Positions 44,972 through 60,218 of a stretch of 64,000 nt of DNA are shown piece after piece; within the stretch, counting starts at the first letter, position 1; the number at the start of each line of letters is the position of its first letter. This DNA is from Moniliella sp. 'wahieum' (Eukaryota > Basidiomycota > Moniliellomycetes > Moniliellales > Moniliellaceae): the NCBI GenBank assembly GCA_003971905.1, contig RSEE01000002.1, positions 62,001 to 126,000 on the forward strand, in the 5' to 3' direction. The notes under the pieces were generated by a model. That model had not been told where the DNA came from, made no database searches, and saw only the letters and a list, made by a program, of their open reading frames with translations. The position numbers and the translations under genes are program-made.

Positions 44972-47171
44972 ATGGCAGCACACCTACGCCAGACGTTTGC
45001 GTCCAAGGACGCCAAGAATGAGCCCGTCTTTGTCACCTTCCTCACCGCCGGTTTCCCTACCGTCGCCGACACGGTGCCCCTCCTCCTCGGGCTCGAGAAG
45101 GGCGGTGCGGATGTGATTGAGCTTGGGGTTCCCTTTAGCGACCCGCAGGCTGACGGCCCCGCCATCCAGCACAGCGACGAGGTGGCCCTGAAGAATGGGG
45201 TGACGCTGCACTCGTGCCTCGATTTGGTGGCCCAGGCGCGCAAGGCTGGGCTCACTGTCCCAGTCCTGCTGATGGGATACTACAACCCCATTTTGGCCTA
45301 TGGCGAGCAAAACTGGTTGCCGACGCAAGGGCTGCCGGTGCAAGCGGCTTCATCATCGTGGACCTTCCCCCTGAAGATGCCTTTGCGTTCCGCGGGGCTT
45401 GCACCACCGAAGGGTACGTTTCTCTTTGCTATCATCCTCACTTTCTTGTCTCCCCATACAGTTCCGCCACCTACTAACCACGCGCGTATACCTTTCTGTT
45501 GTTCGGTACTCAGTCTTTCCTTTATTCCTCTTGTTGCGCCCGGAACGACTAACAAGCGGATTGCGACGCTGCTGCGTCTGGCCGACTCGTTTATCTATGT
45601 CGTGAGCAAGAACGGCACAACGGGGGCCACATCGAGTGTGAGCGCGACGCTGGATCCGCTGGTGGCAAGGATTCGCAAGGTGCAGGCCGAGGAGGGTGTA
45701 CACGTACCTCTTGCTGTTGGGTTTGGTGTCTCGACACACGAGCACTTTACCGAGGTGGGCTCCGTATCCGACGGCGTGGTGATTGGTTCGCAACTGATCA
45801 AGGTGGTGGGCCAAGCTCCCGAGGGTACTCGTGCGGCGGCCGCGCAAGCGTTCTGCGAAGAGATTACCAACAAACCCAATGGTTTCTGGCATCGCTCCAA
45901 GCCCCTTCCCCACATCTCCAGCGACGCCCCCAAGCTCGCAGCTGCCACGGCAACCCCGTCGGCTGAAGAGCGGGCGGGCTGGTTTGGTGGGTTTGGTGGG
46001 CAGTATGTGCCAGAGGCGCTGTACCAAGCACATGCAGAGTTGGAGCAAGCCTACCTCGAGGCGGTGAACGACCCTGCATTTTGGAAAGAGTTCGAGAGCT
46101 ACTTTGAGTACATTGGTCGTCCTTCCGACTTGTACTTTGCCGACCGGCTGACTGAGGCCGCTGGTGGCGCTCGGATCTGGCTCAAGCGCGAGGACATGAA
46201 CCACACTGGCTCGCATAAGATCAACAATGTGGTGGGGCAGATGTTGCTGGCCAAGCGGCTAGGCAAGACGCGCATCATTGCCGAGACGGGGGCCGGGCAA
46301 CACGGTGTGGCAACCGCGACGGTGGCAGCCAAGTTTGGGCTGAAGTGTGTGGTGTATATGGGCGCAGAGGATGTGCGGAGACAGCAGCTGAATGCGTACC
46401 GGATGAAGATGCTTGGTGCCGAGGTGGTCGCCGTCGAGTCCGGAAGCAAGACGCTTAAGGATGCCATCAACGAGGCGAACCGGGACTGGGTGAGCAACAT
46501 TGAAAATACTCACTATGTTGTGGGCTCGGCGATTGGTCCCACCCGTTCCCGTCGATGGTGCGAGACTTCCAATCGATCATTGGCAAAGAGGTGCGCAAGC
46601 AGCTGCAAGCCAAGCGGGGCAAGTTGCCGGACGCGGTGGTTGCCTGCGTCGGTGGTGGATCGAATGCCATTGGCATGTTCCACACCTTCATCCCGGATAA
46701 GAGCGTTCGCCTGATTGGAGTCGAAGCTGGTGGGGATGGTGTCGACACGGACCGGCATAGTGCAACTTGTCGATGGGCAAACCGGGTGTGCTGCACGGTT
46801 CGTACCTACCTTCTCCAGGACAAGGATGGCCAAATCACCGAGACCCACTCAATCAGTGCGGGTCTGGACTACAGCGGGATTGGCCCTGAGCATGCCTGGC
46901 TCAAGGACACTGGCCGTGCCGAGTACCGCGTGCTACTGACGTCGAGGCCCTGGAGGGCTTCCGTCTGCTGACTCAACTCGAGGGGATTATCCCCGCTTTG
47001 GAGAGCAGTCATGCCATCTACGGTGGATTTAAGGAGGCGAGCAAGCTGCCCAAGGACCAGGACATTGTCATCTCGTTGAGCGGGAACGGCGCCAAGGATG
47101 TCCCCGAGGTTATCTCCCTTCTCACGGAGCGTGGTTGGGACAAGAAGGTCGGCTGGTACCTTGACCAGTAG
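44972..47171 (+). CDS. TRP5: Tryptophan synthase, fused alpha-beta chains
   Basis: It makes tryptophan from indole-3-glycerol phosphate and serine, passing indole from the alpha to the beta site. The alpha half shows [10 protein letters not shown], the catalytic glutamate in [28 protein letters not shown], the aspartate in [11 protein letters not shown], then intron 45414-45513 and [18 protein letters not shown] and VGFGVST. The linker leads to the beta half: [13 protein letters not shown], the PLP lysine in [36 protein letters not shown], the phosphate-binding [12 protein letters not shown] and LSGNGAKD near the C-terminus. About 700 residues, as expected for the fungal fusion. Frame changes near 45310, 46542, 46765-46805 and 46935 are homopolymer-type single-base differences; all catalytic blocks are intact. 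Confidence 0.96.
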
Positions 47172-47321
47172 TGCAACTCTTGGTGCCCAGCCAAAAGATC
47201 TCTTTGATGCATTTTCTCACACATACTCGTACTTGCTATGACTATCCAACATCTCATCGATCTCTCGTCGTCTTGGGCTACATAGGAGGAAATGCGAAAG
47301 TGAGATGCGGTAAATAGGATG

Positions 47322-49218
47322 TCAGAACCGCAGCGTACCCACGGTGGTAGAGAACGGGACACAATCTCTCACGTTGTCCGTGTTGGTCAAGATCGAGACC
47401 AATCGTTCCACCCCAATGCCGAACCCGCCGTGAGGCGCAGAGCCGGTGAGACGAAGGTCCGAGTACCAGCCCAGCTTGCCGCCGCCCGCGGCAGCATCGG
47501 AAGCCATACCAGCCTTTTCAATCTGGGCTTGCAGGATATCCGGGCGCTCCTCGCGCAGCGAGCCGCCAGCAAGTTCGCCAAGGGCGGGAATGAGAAGGTC
47601 AAACGCATCAACTGTGGGTCCTTGAGCAGGGGGAGTATCGGTCGCGCGCATGTAAAAGGGCTTGATTTGCGCAGGGTAACGGGTGATGAAGATCGGTCCT
47701 TTGCCCACGACAGAGGCGAGCCAGCGTTCATGTTCACTTCCCAGTCCTTCGCCCCAAGTAGGCGCAGCCGAACCAAACGGTTCTTGCAACAGCGCCACGG
47801 CATCGGTGTACGACAAGCGCGGCCATCGCGTTGGTGCGCTCCACGACTGGACCTGCTCCAGGGTCAGCTCCGAGGGGCGGAGCGGCACCTGCGAATCGGA
47901 TTCTTGGCCCTCATGGCCCCGCTCGGCCTCCGTCTTTGGGCTGGTGGTGAACAAGGTCTTAGCTTCCGGCCGGACCTGGCCATCGGGGGTCAGGATGGAG
48001 GCCTGGATGGCCGAACGCACCACGCCTTGTACCACATCCATTACCTCGTCCAGCGCCGCGTCCCCTCCGGCATCAAGAAACGCCATCTCAGCCTCGAGCA
48101 TGCGGAACTCGGCCAAGTGACGATTAGTTGCACTCCGTTCGGCACGGAAGGAGGGAGTTTCCGTCCACACCCGGCCCAAGCCGAGGGCGAGAGCCTCAAG
48201 GTGCAGTTGGCTCGATACTGTTAAGTACGCCGGTTGCCCCCCCCGAAACGGGTCATGAGACGTTGCTGTTCCTGTGCGGCGGAAAGGGGAGGTGGCGCGC
48301 TTGAAGTTGGCTCGGCCGCAGGTGAGGTTGGAGGCTGAAGCGATTCGCGCACATCAGTATCACTCATAACTTGAAACACCTCACCTGCCCCCTCACAGTC
48401 GGAAGCTGTAATGACCGGGGCAGTGACATGGACAAAGTCGTGGTCCTGTCCCGGAGGCGGTTAGCATCCTGCTCTACCTCGACTCTTTCTCGTTGCCCTA
48501 GCAGGAAGGCCATACGTACCCGGAACCATTGGGCCACAGCGCCATCGATCCGGTCGCGTGTCCGAAGCACAGCCGCATCTCTGCCCCGGCGGAAGCGGAG
48601 GTGGGCATGTTCGCGTGCGGTTTCCAAGAGCGCATCGGGCGTAGCAAGAGGATTGGCTGGTGCATTACCCGGTGCAATCTTCTTGACGTGCTGGACCTGC
48701 AATTCCAGTTCGCCCGGCTGGGCCGTCCGGCCCCGACTGGGCGCCAGCTGCCCCACCACTTCCACCGATGCACCCGTGTCGATCTTGGCGTCGCGCACGG
48801 CATTGGCCAGATCGCCACGCGCGACGGCCTGGAGAAAAGGCGCGCCAGCAGGCAGACTCCCATCGGTGAGGGTGAGGAAGACGACGTTCTTGTGGTCCCG
48901 GATGTGGCGCACCCAAGCACGGATGTGGTGGTGATGCGCGTCGGACACAGGTGCATCCGTTTGCACGGTCTGGGCAGCGAGCAGGGCACGCAGCGTGGGC
49001 CGAGGCGTGGGCAAGCGGCTGCTTGCGGAGGGGGGGACGGCATGGCAGGCCGAAGCGGTCGAGAGCGCTCGCAGGAGGGGTGGATGGGCCGGTACCGATG
49101 GCGAGAGGGCCGATGGCGAGAGGGCCGATGGAGAGACGACCCTGCTGCGATGGGCAGCGGGCGCCGGACTGGCAGCAAACCCGCATGATGGATCCAGGCA
49201 GATGCTGGCCAGAGCCAA
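47322..49218 (-). CDS. Asparaginyl-tRNA synthetase, mitochondrial type (class IIb)
   Basis: It charges tRNA-Asn; the bacterial-like layout and leader suggest the mitochondrial enzyme. Exon 1 (48520-49218) encodes a Ser/Ala/Arg-rich leader and the OB-fold anticodon domain (AWVRHIRDHKNVVFLTLTDG; VEVVGQL). The intron at 48446-48519 (74 nt) has GTACGT, GCTAAC and GACAG. Exon 2 reads DHDFVHVTAPVITASDCEGA, EVFQV, YLTVSSQLHLEALALGLGRV, class II motif 2 as ETPSFRAERSATNRHLAEFR, RYPAQIKPFYMR and motif 3 as GFGIGVERLV, ending VGTLRF. A run of eight G near 48240 shifts the frame in front of QPAYLTVSSQ. About 607 residues. It converges on TRP5 with 150 bp between stops. Confidence 0.93.
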
Positions 49219-50723
49219 GAGTATATCATCCGCGAGCGCAGTTCTTCCTGTGCTCTCGCCTGCGAGTCACTAGCCACGGACACCGGCACCACGCATCGGA
49301 CATCACGTGACTGTCGTCTCGGCAGGCCAGCATCTCCATCTGGCGAGATGCAAAGCGGAATTCTGAGTGGGTGAGGCCGATCGATGATTCAGCAGTGCCA
49401 GTCCGACAACTGACCCGACTGGCCACCGAACGTACTGAACTGACTGGCAGGACTGACCCATAACTAGTAACTGGTGTCTAACAGCGGCTGTAGCGTCAAC
49501 CGTGAACCGAGGGGCGGCGGCCGCAAGCGTCGTCGATTGAGCCACATCTTCAGAACCCAAGCTTCAGAGTTTTTACGGATGGAGCATTAGGCCCGGGCGG
49601 CAGCTACTATCAGTGTCGGTCTAGCGCCACCAAGGTTAAGGAACCAGGTATACCACAAAAGTCGAAGACTACTACACCCCGCAGCAAATAATATGCGATT
49701 CGGGCTGGGTTTGATGGCATGCAGCTGCATGCACAGCGGATGCGTGGCCTTCCCGAAACTTTCTATTAGGTGGATGGGATCAACCTGCTAACAGACCGCC
49801 CATGGTGCTTCGATTCCCACTTTATGTTGGTTCTGTTGGAGACGGTGGAGGCTATCACTGCCAAAAGGTGGGCGCGCAGACCGTAAATTCAGATTTCGTC
49901 CGTCGGCAAAGTACCGTGTATCGTCATGATCAGGGGGAAGAACGGTTCTTGAGTGCGTCCGTGCAGTGTATGCGGTGTTTTCTTGTCATAATCTGCTTGC
50001 ACCCGCGGTCGATGTGCAGCTTCTTCTCCCGACGTTGCGAAGGCGTCGCGGTTTCCTTGTATATCACCTTCCGAAACGGAATCGTTGGCCTCCGTTCGGT
50101 CCACAGGTCCCTCTCTGAATGAGGTCTACTGCATCAGTCCTTCAGTACTGAGCCTCAGTACACACTTGATGTGCACTTACTGCGCGAGGAACGGCATAGG
50201 GGGGGGCACGGGGCCCCGAGCTGGAGAGAATGCGAAAGCTATTAGGTGAACGAAATCGTTATGTCCATGGCATGTGACATGTGTACACGAGGAAGTGCTA
50301 TCGGATGATATTATTAGTGCCTTCATCGCAGCCTCGCTTGCTTCTGTTGGGGGGGGGGGCTGGGGTTCCCTTGCACGACCCTCGGTGTATCGGTGACGCT
50401 CACTTAACCGGGCGGAAGAGTTCCGCTCGCAGGGCGCGCGCGCCCTGCTCGCTTCATCTCCCTCTCTCTCCTGTCTCCTTCCTTCCCTTCAGAAGTTACC
50501 TGAAGACTTATGGCCCACCACATTACCTTCACGCCTTGTCTGAAGACTGCTTTGCAGCTGAACCATTCTAGCAGCTTCGTCTCTGCTTCGCTCTGTCAAC
50601 ATCTATATGCCAGTCCGGTGGGGATTAGACAGGAGGTGGTTACCAAAACAGGGTCAGCCAACAGTCAGCATCCTCGATCAGTGGGGATCCTTTATCCCAC
50701 CTTCCATTCTCGTCCTTTCCCAC

Positions 50724-51110
50724 CTTTCATGTCCAACTCCTGACGGTTTCCGGCCAGCTGATTGAGTAATGCAGGCAACCTCTCGTCTCCACTTAGCTGC
50801 CTCATCTTCATCATCCAACCTCGTCCTCCAGCTTTCCATCCGCCCAGTCACGCGAGCCTTCCTCAGCGTATCGCGTGGGTTCCTTTCACAGCTACGTCCA
50901 CAGCCGCCCCCGCCCAGCTTCAGCCCTGGCAGTCTTTGTCCTCCACAGCATCTACCCGTCCCTAAGCTCCGGAGGCTTCAGACACGTTGCTACCCCCAAT
51001 CCGGCGCATACACGGCCTTTCCGCGCGTGCGGCCGCCACGGCTTCACGCCCAAAGGCTTCTCCTCGGCTCGGATCCATCAAATAGCCCAAACCCGAAACT
51101 ACCGCAGTCG
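50724..51110 (+). repeat. Dispersed repeat, inverted partner of 32395-32785
   Basis: See the partner entry. Similarity ends just before the zinc-knuckle fragment, which the 32-kb copy lacks. Confidence 0.6.
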
Positions 51111-51241
51111 GCAGCCTTGTGGCCATGGCGAAGACGGCAGTGGCGGCACAACTCTCGGCGTGGATTGAAGGAACACTGTGCGCGAGTGTGGTCGTTGGTG
51201 CGGCAATGGGGGCACCGCCAGTGAGCACGGGTAGGGGGCAT
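51044..51241 (-). other. Zinc-knuckle (CCHC x2) coding fragment, possible Gag-like fossil
   Basis: A short frame contains CPHCRTNDHTRAQC (C-x2-C-x4-H-x4-C), about 9 residues, then CRHCRLRHGHKAADC. Paired knuckles of this kind occur in LTR-element Gag proteins and in some cellular RNA-binding proteins. There is no protease, reverse transcriptase or LTR nearby, so it is a fragment only and its origin is open. Confidence 0.45.
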
Positions 51242-52171
51242 TTTAAGGGGGTGGAGGGACGCGTCGACGCGACTTGGGTGTCATTTAGGTGTGATATGCC
51301 CGATTATTAGCCAGCTGGCGCAGCAAGCCTCCCCCCCGTCACGTGCAGGCAAGGGAGCAGTAGGGTTGTTGGCGGATTTTGATGGGTACTCGTATATGGA
51401 ACTAAAAGGATGTGACAGGTCTCAGCCTCCCAGGACCTCAGGGTGAGGCACAGCCCTCAGCGCCTCAGCGCCTCAGCGCCTCAGCCCTCAGCCCATGCTG
51501 CGCTCACGCGCTCACCCATAGAGGGCCTCCACTCTCTCAAAACGTCCAATATCCCACGTCCAAAACGTGCTCTATCTTGATAACGGAGTCGTGGTTATCA
51601 GTACCCAGGACACGTCACGCGTCAGATAGGTCCGGACGCATATTTAGCGACAGGTCGGAGTAACATGTGACAGGGGTGACTTTGGGCAGCAACCATCTCC
51701 GAAGCACGGTGCTGCTGCTACGCTGTTGTGGAAACATACAAACTAAACATACTTAAGGGGGACAGCTCAGGGATGCGGGCCCCAGTGCCAGCCACTCCCT
51801 CCTCTTTATCTGGCTTGAGGGATAGGGGGAAGAGGTCGCAGGCCACAGAAGGGCTTTAGACGGGGTCTTCCCCCCTGAGGGCGTGGGGCCGGGCCCTGAG
51901 GTGCCTGAAGTGAGGAGCTAGTGAGGGGAGGGCGGACGACAAACGACACTGGGCGTTGAACTGAAGATTATAAATGCGAAACGCGTTCTTGTAGCATCAA
52001 AATGGCCGAACCGACGTCGTGAGCGCGTGAGCACCGAAGATCCGAGTTGAGCTTCAATGCTGATACTGGTCTGGTGCCGAGGGGAGCACCGTGTCCTGTG
52101 GAGTTGCAAGTCACAGGGACGCGTGAGAGCCATATAGTGGGTGCTGCGCTGGAGACCGTGGCGGAGACAAT

Positions 52172-52240
52172 AGATGTTGAACGTTCAAGTTGAACGTTGA
52201 ACCTGACGAGTTAATCGTTAATCGTTCAACGTTCAACGCT
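52172..52240. repeat. Heptad array (GTTGAAC, TTAATCG, TTCAACG units)
   Basis: Two TTAATCG units are followed in register by two TTCAACG units; GTTGAAC-like units precede them. Confidence 0.75.
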
Positions 52241-52696
52241 TTGAACAGGGGCGCTGTGGGGCGCTGTGGGCAACAAGTAGCTCGGGCTAGGGGTTCCCGG
52301 TTATGTCCTACGATACGACGTGTGACATGTGACAGTCGCATGTGACACTCGGGGCAACCCGTGGCCGGGAACCTCACGCCCTGAGGGCCTGCATGGCTGA
52401 GCGCCGAGCGCGCTCAGACTGAGCTGAGGCCGTTGCCCGGGGTTTATCATCGATCTATCATCGCTTTTCATACTCTCGCATGTGGGAGACGAGCAGCGTG
52501 GAGAGGTTGACGTGTGACGTGTGTGACGCATGACGTGTGAAGCGTGACGAGGAGACGGGTGACAGGTGATATATGATACGGGCCAAGGCGGCACTGCAGC
52601 GCACGGCGCTCTGCCGGGGCAGAAGTGCGCCTGACACTGGCGCCCTGCCGCCCATGCTCTGGCTCTCCTCTGGCGCGCGGCCGCCGCTCAGGCTGA

Positions 52697-55164
<2,468 letters not shown>

Positions 55165-56527
55165 CCCACCGGTCCGCCCTAGTCCTTTCTCCTCGTTGCC
55201 TCGCTTTATCATCTCCTCGCCTGTCCACATTCGTCCATTCCCAGACTCCGACCCCAACACGGCCTCAGTCCCCCCTGCCCCCCCCGCTGCTCTGCTTTCT
55301 CTTTTGCTGTTCATTCCCTCCCTTTACCTCACCCCCCCCTTTACCACCCACTTCTCCCTTCATTCCTTTCATGCTCTCACTATACCCCCCTCCCCCCCCC
55401 CCTCTCCCTCCCCGCCCTTCATGGGAAGGGTCCCCTCGCTTGCAGGACTTGTGTGCCGTCCCCTTCACATATGTCCCTCTTGGTGGTTCCCCCCCGTCTC
55501 GTAGGCTTCCTCCAATCCTCATCTTACCTCTTGGGCCGTGTGGTTGTGACCACCCTCTCCGGTTGACTGTGGGTCGGGTCTACTGCGACGTTGTACAGGG
55601 ACACGAGACGCAGCAAGGACACTGGTGTATCGAATATGAATAACACCATTAATTAATCACCTACTGTGCATCCCATGTCACGCGACACGCGTCACGCATT
55701 ACGCCTTTCCATGAGCAGCCCCATCATCAACACTACCGCCTACACTGACGCTGCGCTTCGCTGTGGACAGGCGGAACGAGCCCGGCGGGAGGGAGGGTTA
55801 CATACCTTTAAGTCCTTCGCATACCACAAGTCGATGGCACCGCATATGTACCCTTCATTGCCTGTGCCGGCACCGCTGTTGGGCGCTGCCGCCCGGGCCG
55901 CCCCGCTCTCCGCTTCGCCCCTTCGATTGAATATTGACAGGATACTAGTCCTGGTCCGTAATAGACTCTTCAAAAGCTCAAGAGTATAATGATGATGAAT
56001 GATGATGATATGCATGGCGAAGTATAGCGACCACAGCCTCATGCAACCGCAGTCTGGACGGATCAGATCGAGGACTGCGTTGCTGAAATCAGCGTCGGAA
56101 TGACTGATGAGAGCGTGCTCAGCGACGCGGCAAAGGTCTTGGCAAACAGCCATTATGTGGATGATGTCCGCTTTCTAGAAGGTGGATGTCAGGAGGTTGT
56201 CGCTTCGCTGACATGTGAGACTGGCTCCACGAGTCCTCGCTGCAACACCCGTCCGAGGAGAGCAAGATACAAACAAGTACACACCCATTTATTCGTTACG
56301 TGGGACAGCGTAGTCAGATCTCAGAGCACAGAGCAGGTGCACACACAGAGTGATCTCGTCCCGGGGAAGGCATGGGGCGAGTGTAAGCCGAGGTGATCGA
56401 TAGCCAGGGTTTTACTCCGCACTATAACATGGATGCCTCACATGCTCACGTTTACTCTGTCGCCCTTTCCTTCCTGCTTCCTTTCCTTCGCCACCATCCG
56501 ACCCAAGCGCCTTCCTAAGCACTGCAG
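55165..56527. other. Intergenic region
   Basis: The 3' flank of the SRPK gene is C/T-rich with several C runs (55275-55420). A heptad array ATGTCAC GCGACAC GCGTCAC GCATTAC lies at 55676-55704. Some short frames are present without family features. Confidence 0.5.
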
Positions 56528-59500
56528 ATGGCTTCTACTGAGGGTCTGCAGTCTCAAGGGAGCGTCGACGGCCCTGGGACCAGCTCTACCAGCGCCCCCA
56601 ACACCCACCTCAATCACTACCATTACCTCACCAGCAACCTCGCGCTACTCCAAAGGGGTTCTAGTTGGCACGCCGGCTGTTCGCTCGGGCAGCTCAAGGA
56701 GCTCAATGCAATTCACGGAGAACGATGGAGGATGTTCAGCCTTTCTACCCAAGACGAAGACCAGGCCTTCCCCACCCCGTCTCGACCGCGGCCTTGCGCC
56801 GATGGAAGTCCACGGCACTGCTTGACGAAGAACGGATCAGTCGATACCCATTCCCAAGCAATCACGTACCCCCATTGAGCATGCTACCTGCTTTGGTATG
56901 CGACATGACCGCCTTTATCTTCGACCCACTTCAGCGTGAGAATGTGGCGGTACTGTTTGACCCCAAAGCAACGGGTAGGGCAGAGATGATGGCTCTTGCA
57001 TATCTTCTCACGCGGCCCGACCTTTCAGCTGAGATTGGATCGCTCAACTTCCCACCCTTTCCTCCACTTCAGGGGAGGAAGCGATGTCACTGGAACCAAT
57101 TGGCTCGTCGGGTGTTGAATGTAAGGAGGACGCGCCCCCGCTCCGTAACACATCCACTTGTTTTAAAGAGGAGACATCCCTTCCCCGTGCTAAACACCGC
57201 GGGCGCTCCACCTCCAGTCCAAACATAACAACGACTTGCCATCCTCCGCCTTCCAGCAACTCCACCCACCAGCAGTACACTCAGACGACCATTGCTCCTT
57301 CCCATCGGCGGTCGTCCCTGGCAAGCGCACACCCACCCTCAGCATTTGCAAGGTTCTCGCTCCAAAATGGAACAGGCCGACACCACGCCAACAGCTCCGC
57401 TCCTTGCTTGTCCTTCAATGAACTCGATACAGCCACTGTACCCACATCGGTGTCTTCCGGCCCGCAGTCGAACACCCCGGACGTTGACGCCCAAGCCCAT
57501 CTACAGCAAGTGCTTGACTTCTATACCGAGCAGACTCGGCTTCCCCTTCCAGGGCCAGGATCAGTTCGGCATCACCGTTTGTCTTCCCTAACCACCAAAC
57601 GAGCACGAGATTGGGCCCGGGCCTCTAGTCGAGCTCTGGAATTTGCTTACCCATCAGGGATGCCTTGGCCCACTTGGAGCAAATTCAAGTTTCCTCGTTC
57701 TGAAGCTTGGCCCATGCCCTTCTCCCGCTCCAAGAGTACTGATCTGGAACGAGAGAGAGTCACATCCAACCTCTCCGATCTGGATCACGGTGATCGCTGC
57801 CTTCACTTTTGGAGTAGGCCTTTGACCTCCCGCAGCATTGGTTCTCCTACACCCGGCACGCCCCCCACCACTTCTCCCGGGGAAGACGCGCCCATCTACA
57901 ACGCTCGCCACCATTCGATCAACGCTGACGAGTGGTGGGAGCAGGCTGGGATGGAACCCGTGTCAAACGAAGAAGAAGTCATGTGGGAGGGAGTTGATTC
58001 GAGCCGGCATGAGCAAACGAACCAAGAGGGGTCGACTGGCACTGCGTTTGACAATTTCCGACTCCCCGTGCGCTGGGACCCTCATCCTTTTATCCCGCCC
58101 CCTCAAAGGCGTTCCTTGGGCGAAGCAAGCCTAGAGGCTTACTCCATGGTTTCAGCTCACACAACTCGTACCATGACGGGTGCCGGATTAAGGGACCAAG
58201 CGATGGATAGAAACGAAGCGATGCAGGAGGAAGCTGATAACCCCCTATTTCGCTCTTTCTCTGTCCCGGCCGCCCAAAGCCATTCGCAGCAACGGTCATC
58301 TGTCAGCTGGGGATCGACCAACGATCCCAACGATCCCCACTATAATGATTTCTGTGATGGCCCTTCCACTAGTGCCGCAAGCAAGGCTGGGGAGAAGTAT
58401 GGGGAGTTGTCTCCCTCCCGCCTTCGTTGGCTGAGGTATTGGTCGAGGGTACTCGGCGGAACCGACCCACGTATGGGAGTTCGATCGGTTCCCGTCGTAC
58501 CCAAGAGGAAAGTGCATCTGACCCGCATCACACTCGAGTGGAAAGCCCCAAGCTCCGAGTTCGAACCCCAAATCGAAGGGAGCTACCCTCTTGATAGAAC
58601 AGGGTCGCCTGGCACCTTTCTTTGGCTTAAAGAGGAAAGTAAGAGTAAGGCCCAGAACATTTTGTCTTCAGGATCGCTGGGCGTTGCAAAGGTCAAGGTT
58701 AACCGGGTGAAGGAGGAGCTCCATCAGCGCATCAACTTCAACTTCAGTCCTCGAGCCAATATGGATTGTTCCAGGGCACGCCTGAGTATGCGGTCATCGG
58801 TTACCAGTGGGGACATCAATCGTCCAAAACCGAAGCCCTCTGTTGCGGGCGCGTTGATGGTGGCTACAACGCCTGCTTCTCTGGCGGGTGCATCGGCAGC
58901 GGCAACCCTTGCTGCAGCATCGGCCAATGTCACGGCAGAACTGGAACTACTACGATGTCACGTCCGCACCTCCCCACTGTGCAATTGGGTCGTTACGACG
59001 ATTCCGTCTCAGGGATGCTAGAGAGATGGAGCGAAGTGCCCGTCAACGGTACCAAATCTGGGGGGATTTTTTCCCGGGGGATGCATCCTATGATTTGGAG
59101 CTCCGCATGCCCCGTATGTTGGACGATTTATTGGTGGCCGAGGCCGAGGGAGGGGCAGAGGCCCCAGACGACGGTTCAGCCTCGCACACTGAAATCCCAC
59201 CACAAGAAACTTTGGCAGGATTGCGCTCCAAGATGGCATCGAAAAACACCATGGGAATCAATGTTGATGCCGAGGCCGAGACTACTCGGCAGTTTCATTG
59301 GTCTACAACGGCAGACGGGAAGGGAGAGATGACTATCAATTGGTGCACTGAAGTGACATTCCCAAATCAGAAGTCCGAGGTGCTCACCTCATCTGAAGGA
59401 ACTGTCTCATCTCCTTACCCCCTCCTTCGTGGTGAGGCAGGAAATTACCAGTGGCCTTCCCCACTTCGAGTTGGATTCGGAAAGGGAAGTGTGCATCAAA

Positions 59501-59770
59501 CTAACCCTTCCTAGAAGCGAAAGGAACATCCCCCACCTGCCCCCCCCGTCATTACCCCCCGTACAGGAGGCATGGGCTTGGATCATACCCTGCTTTGAAG
59601 AAGCATACCCTATCACAACGGCACAGAAGGTTACGACACTTCGCTTGTCTCCCGACGACATTGATTCCCCAGGGAGGCCGCTGCCGTCTGATTTGCTCGC
59701 TGTCGAGGTGCAATGGTCTGCTGCCTCTTCGGATGTACCGATCAACCTGGACGAAGTGCCCATGCTTTGA
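56528..59770 (+). CDS. Large Ser/Pro-rich protein of unknown function
   Basis: Open sequence runs almost continuously for 3.2 kb: a start MASTEGLQSQGSVDGPG at 56528, a frame with DMTAFIFDPLQRENVAVLFD (about 56910), a 645-residue frame (57084-59021), then SLRRFRLRDAREMERSARQR (about 59000) and a C-terminal part ending LLAVEVQWSA and INLDEVPML. The middle is low in predicted structure and rich in Ser, Pro and Thr. The last 350 residues look more ordered (KVHLTRITLEWKAPSSEF; YQIWGDFFPGDASYDLELRM). Frame changes near 56770, 57060, 59010 and 59440 may be base errors or unresolved introns. I do not recognise the family. The gene could be two genes, but spacing and uniform codon use favour one. Confidence 0.6.
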
Positions 59771-60218
59771 TCCACCCCTGATGATGGCGCTTTGACGCGT
59801 TTTTGACGACACATTGAAACGACATCGTACACGAATAGACATTTACGACTCAAAGAGAAACGCTTTTCAGCAACGCCCCCCCCTCCTCATTCTCTGACTT
59901 TTGGACATTGACCCCGGGAACGACACTGGGCGCATTTCCTCCAACTAAAAACGGATAGTACACTACAATGGACCTGTCTTTTGGATACTTTTTGCATTCC
60001 TTATTCAATGTGTGTACGCTAATAACAGTACAGCATGAGCAGAAAAGAGCATAATTATGCACGTATAATAACGTATAGGAACAGTTGAGGGCTGAGCGCT
60101 GATCACAAAAGAAAGCTGTCTACGCATGGACCGGATTGCTTGGCCTCTGTTGGCTACAGCCTGTTACCACATTTTGGCGGTACCAAGCCAACTCTGGCGT
60201 TCTAGTCAGTACTTGTAG
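59771..60218. other. Convergent intergenic region
   Basis: 3' flanks of the large unknown gene and of oligoribonuclease. No feature was recognised. Confidence 0.5.
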
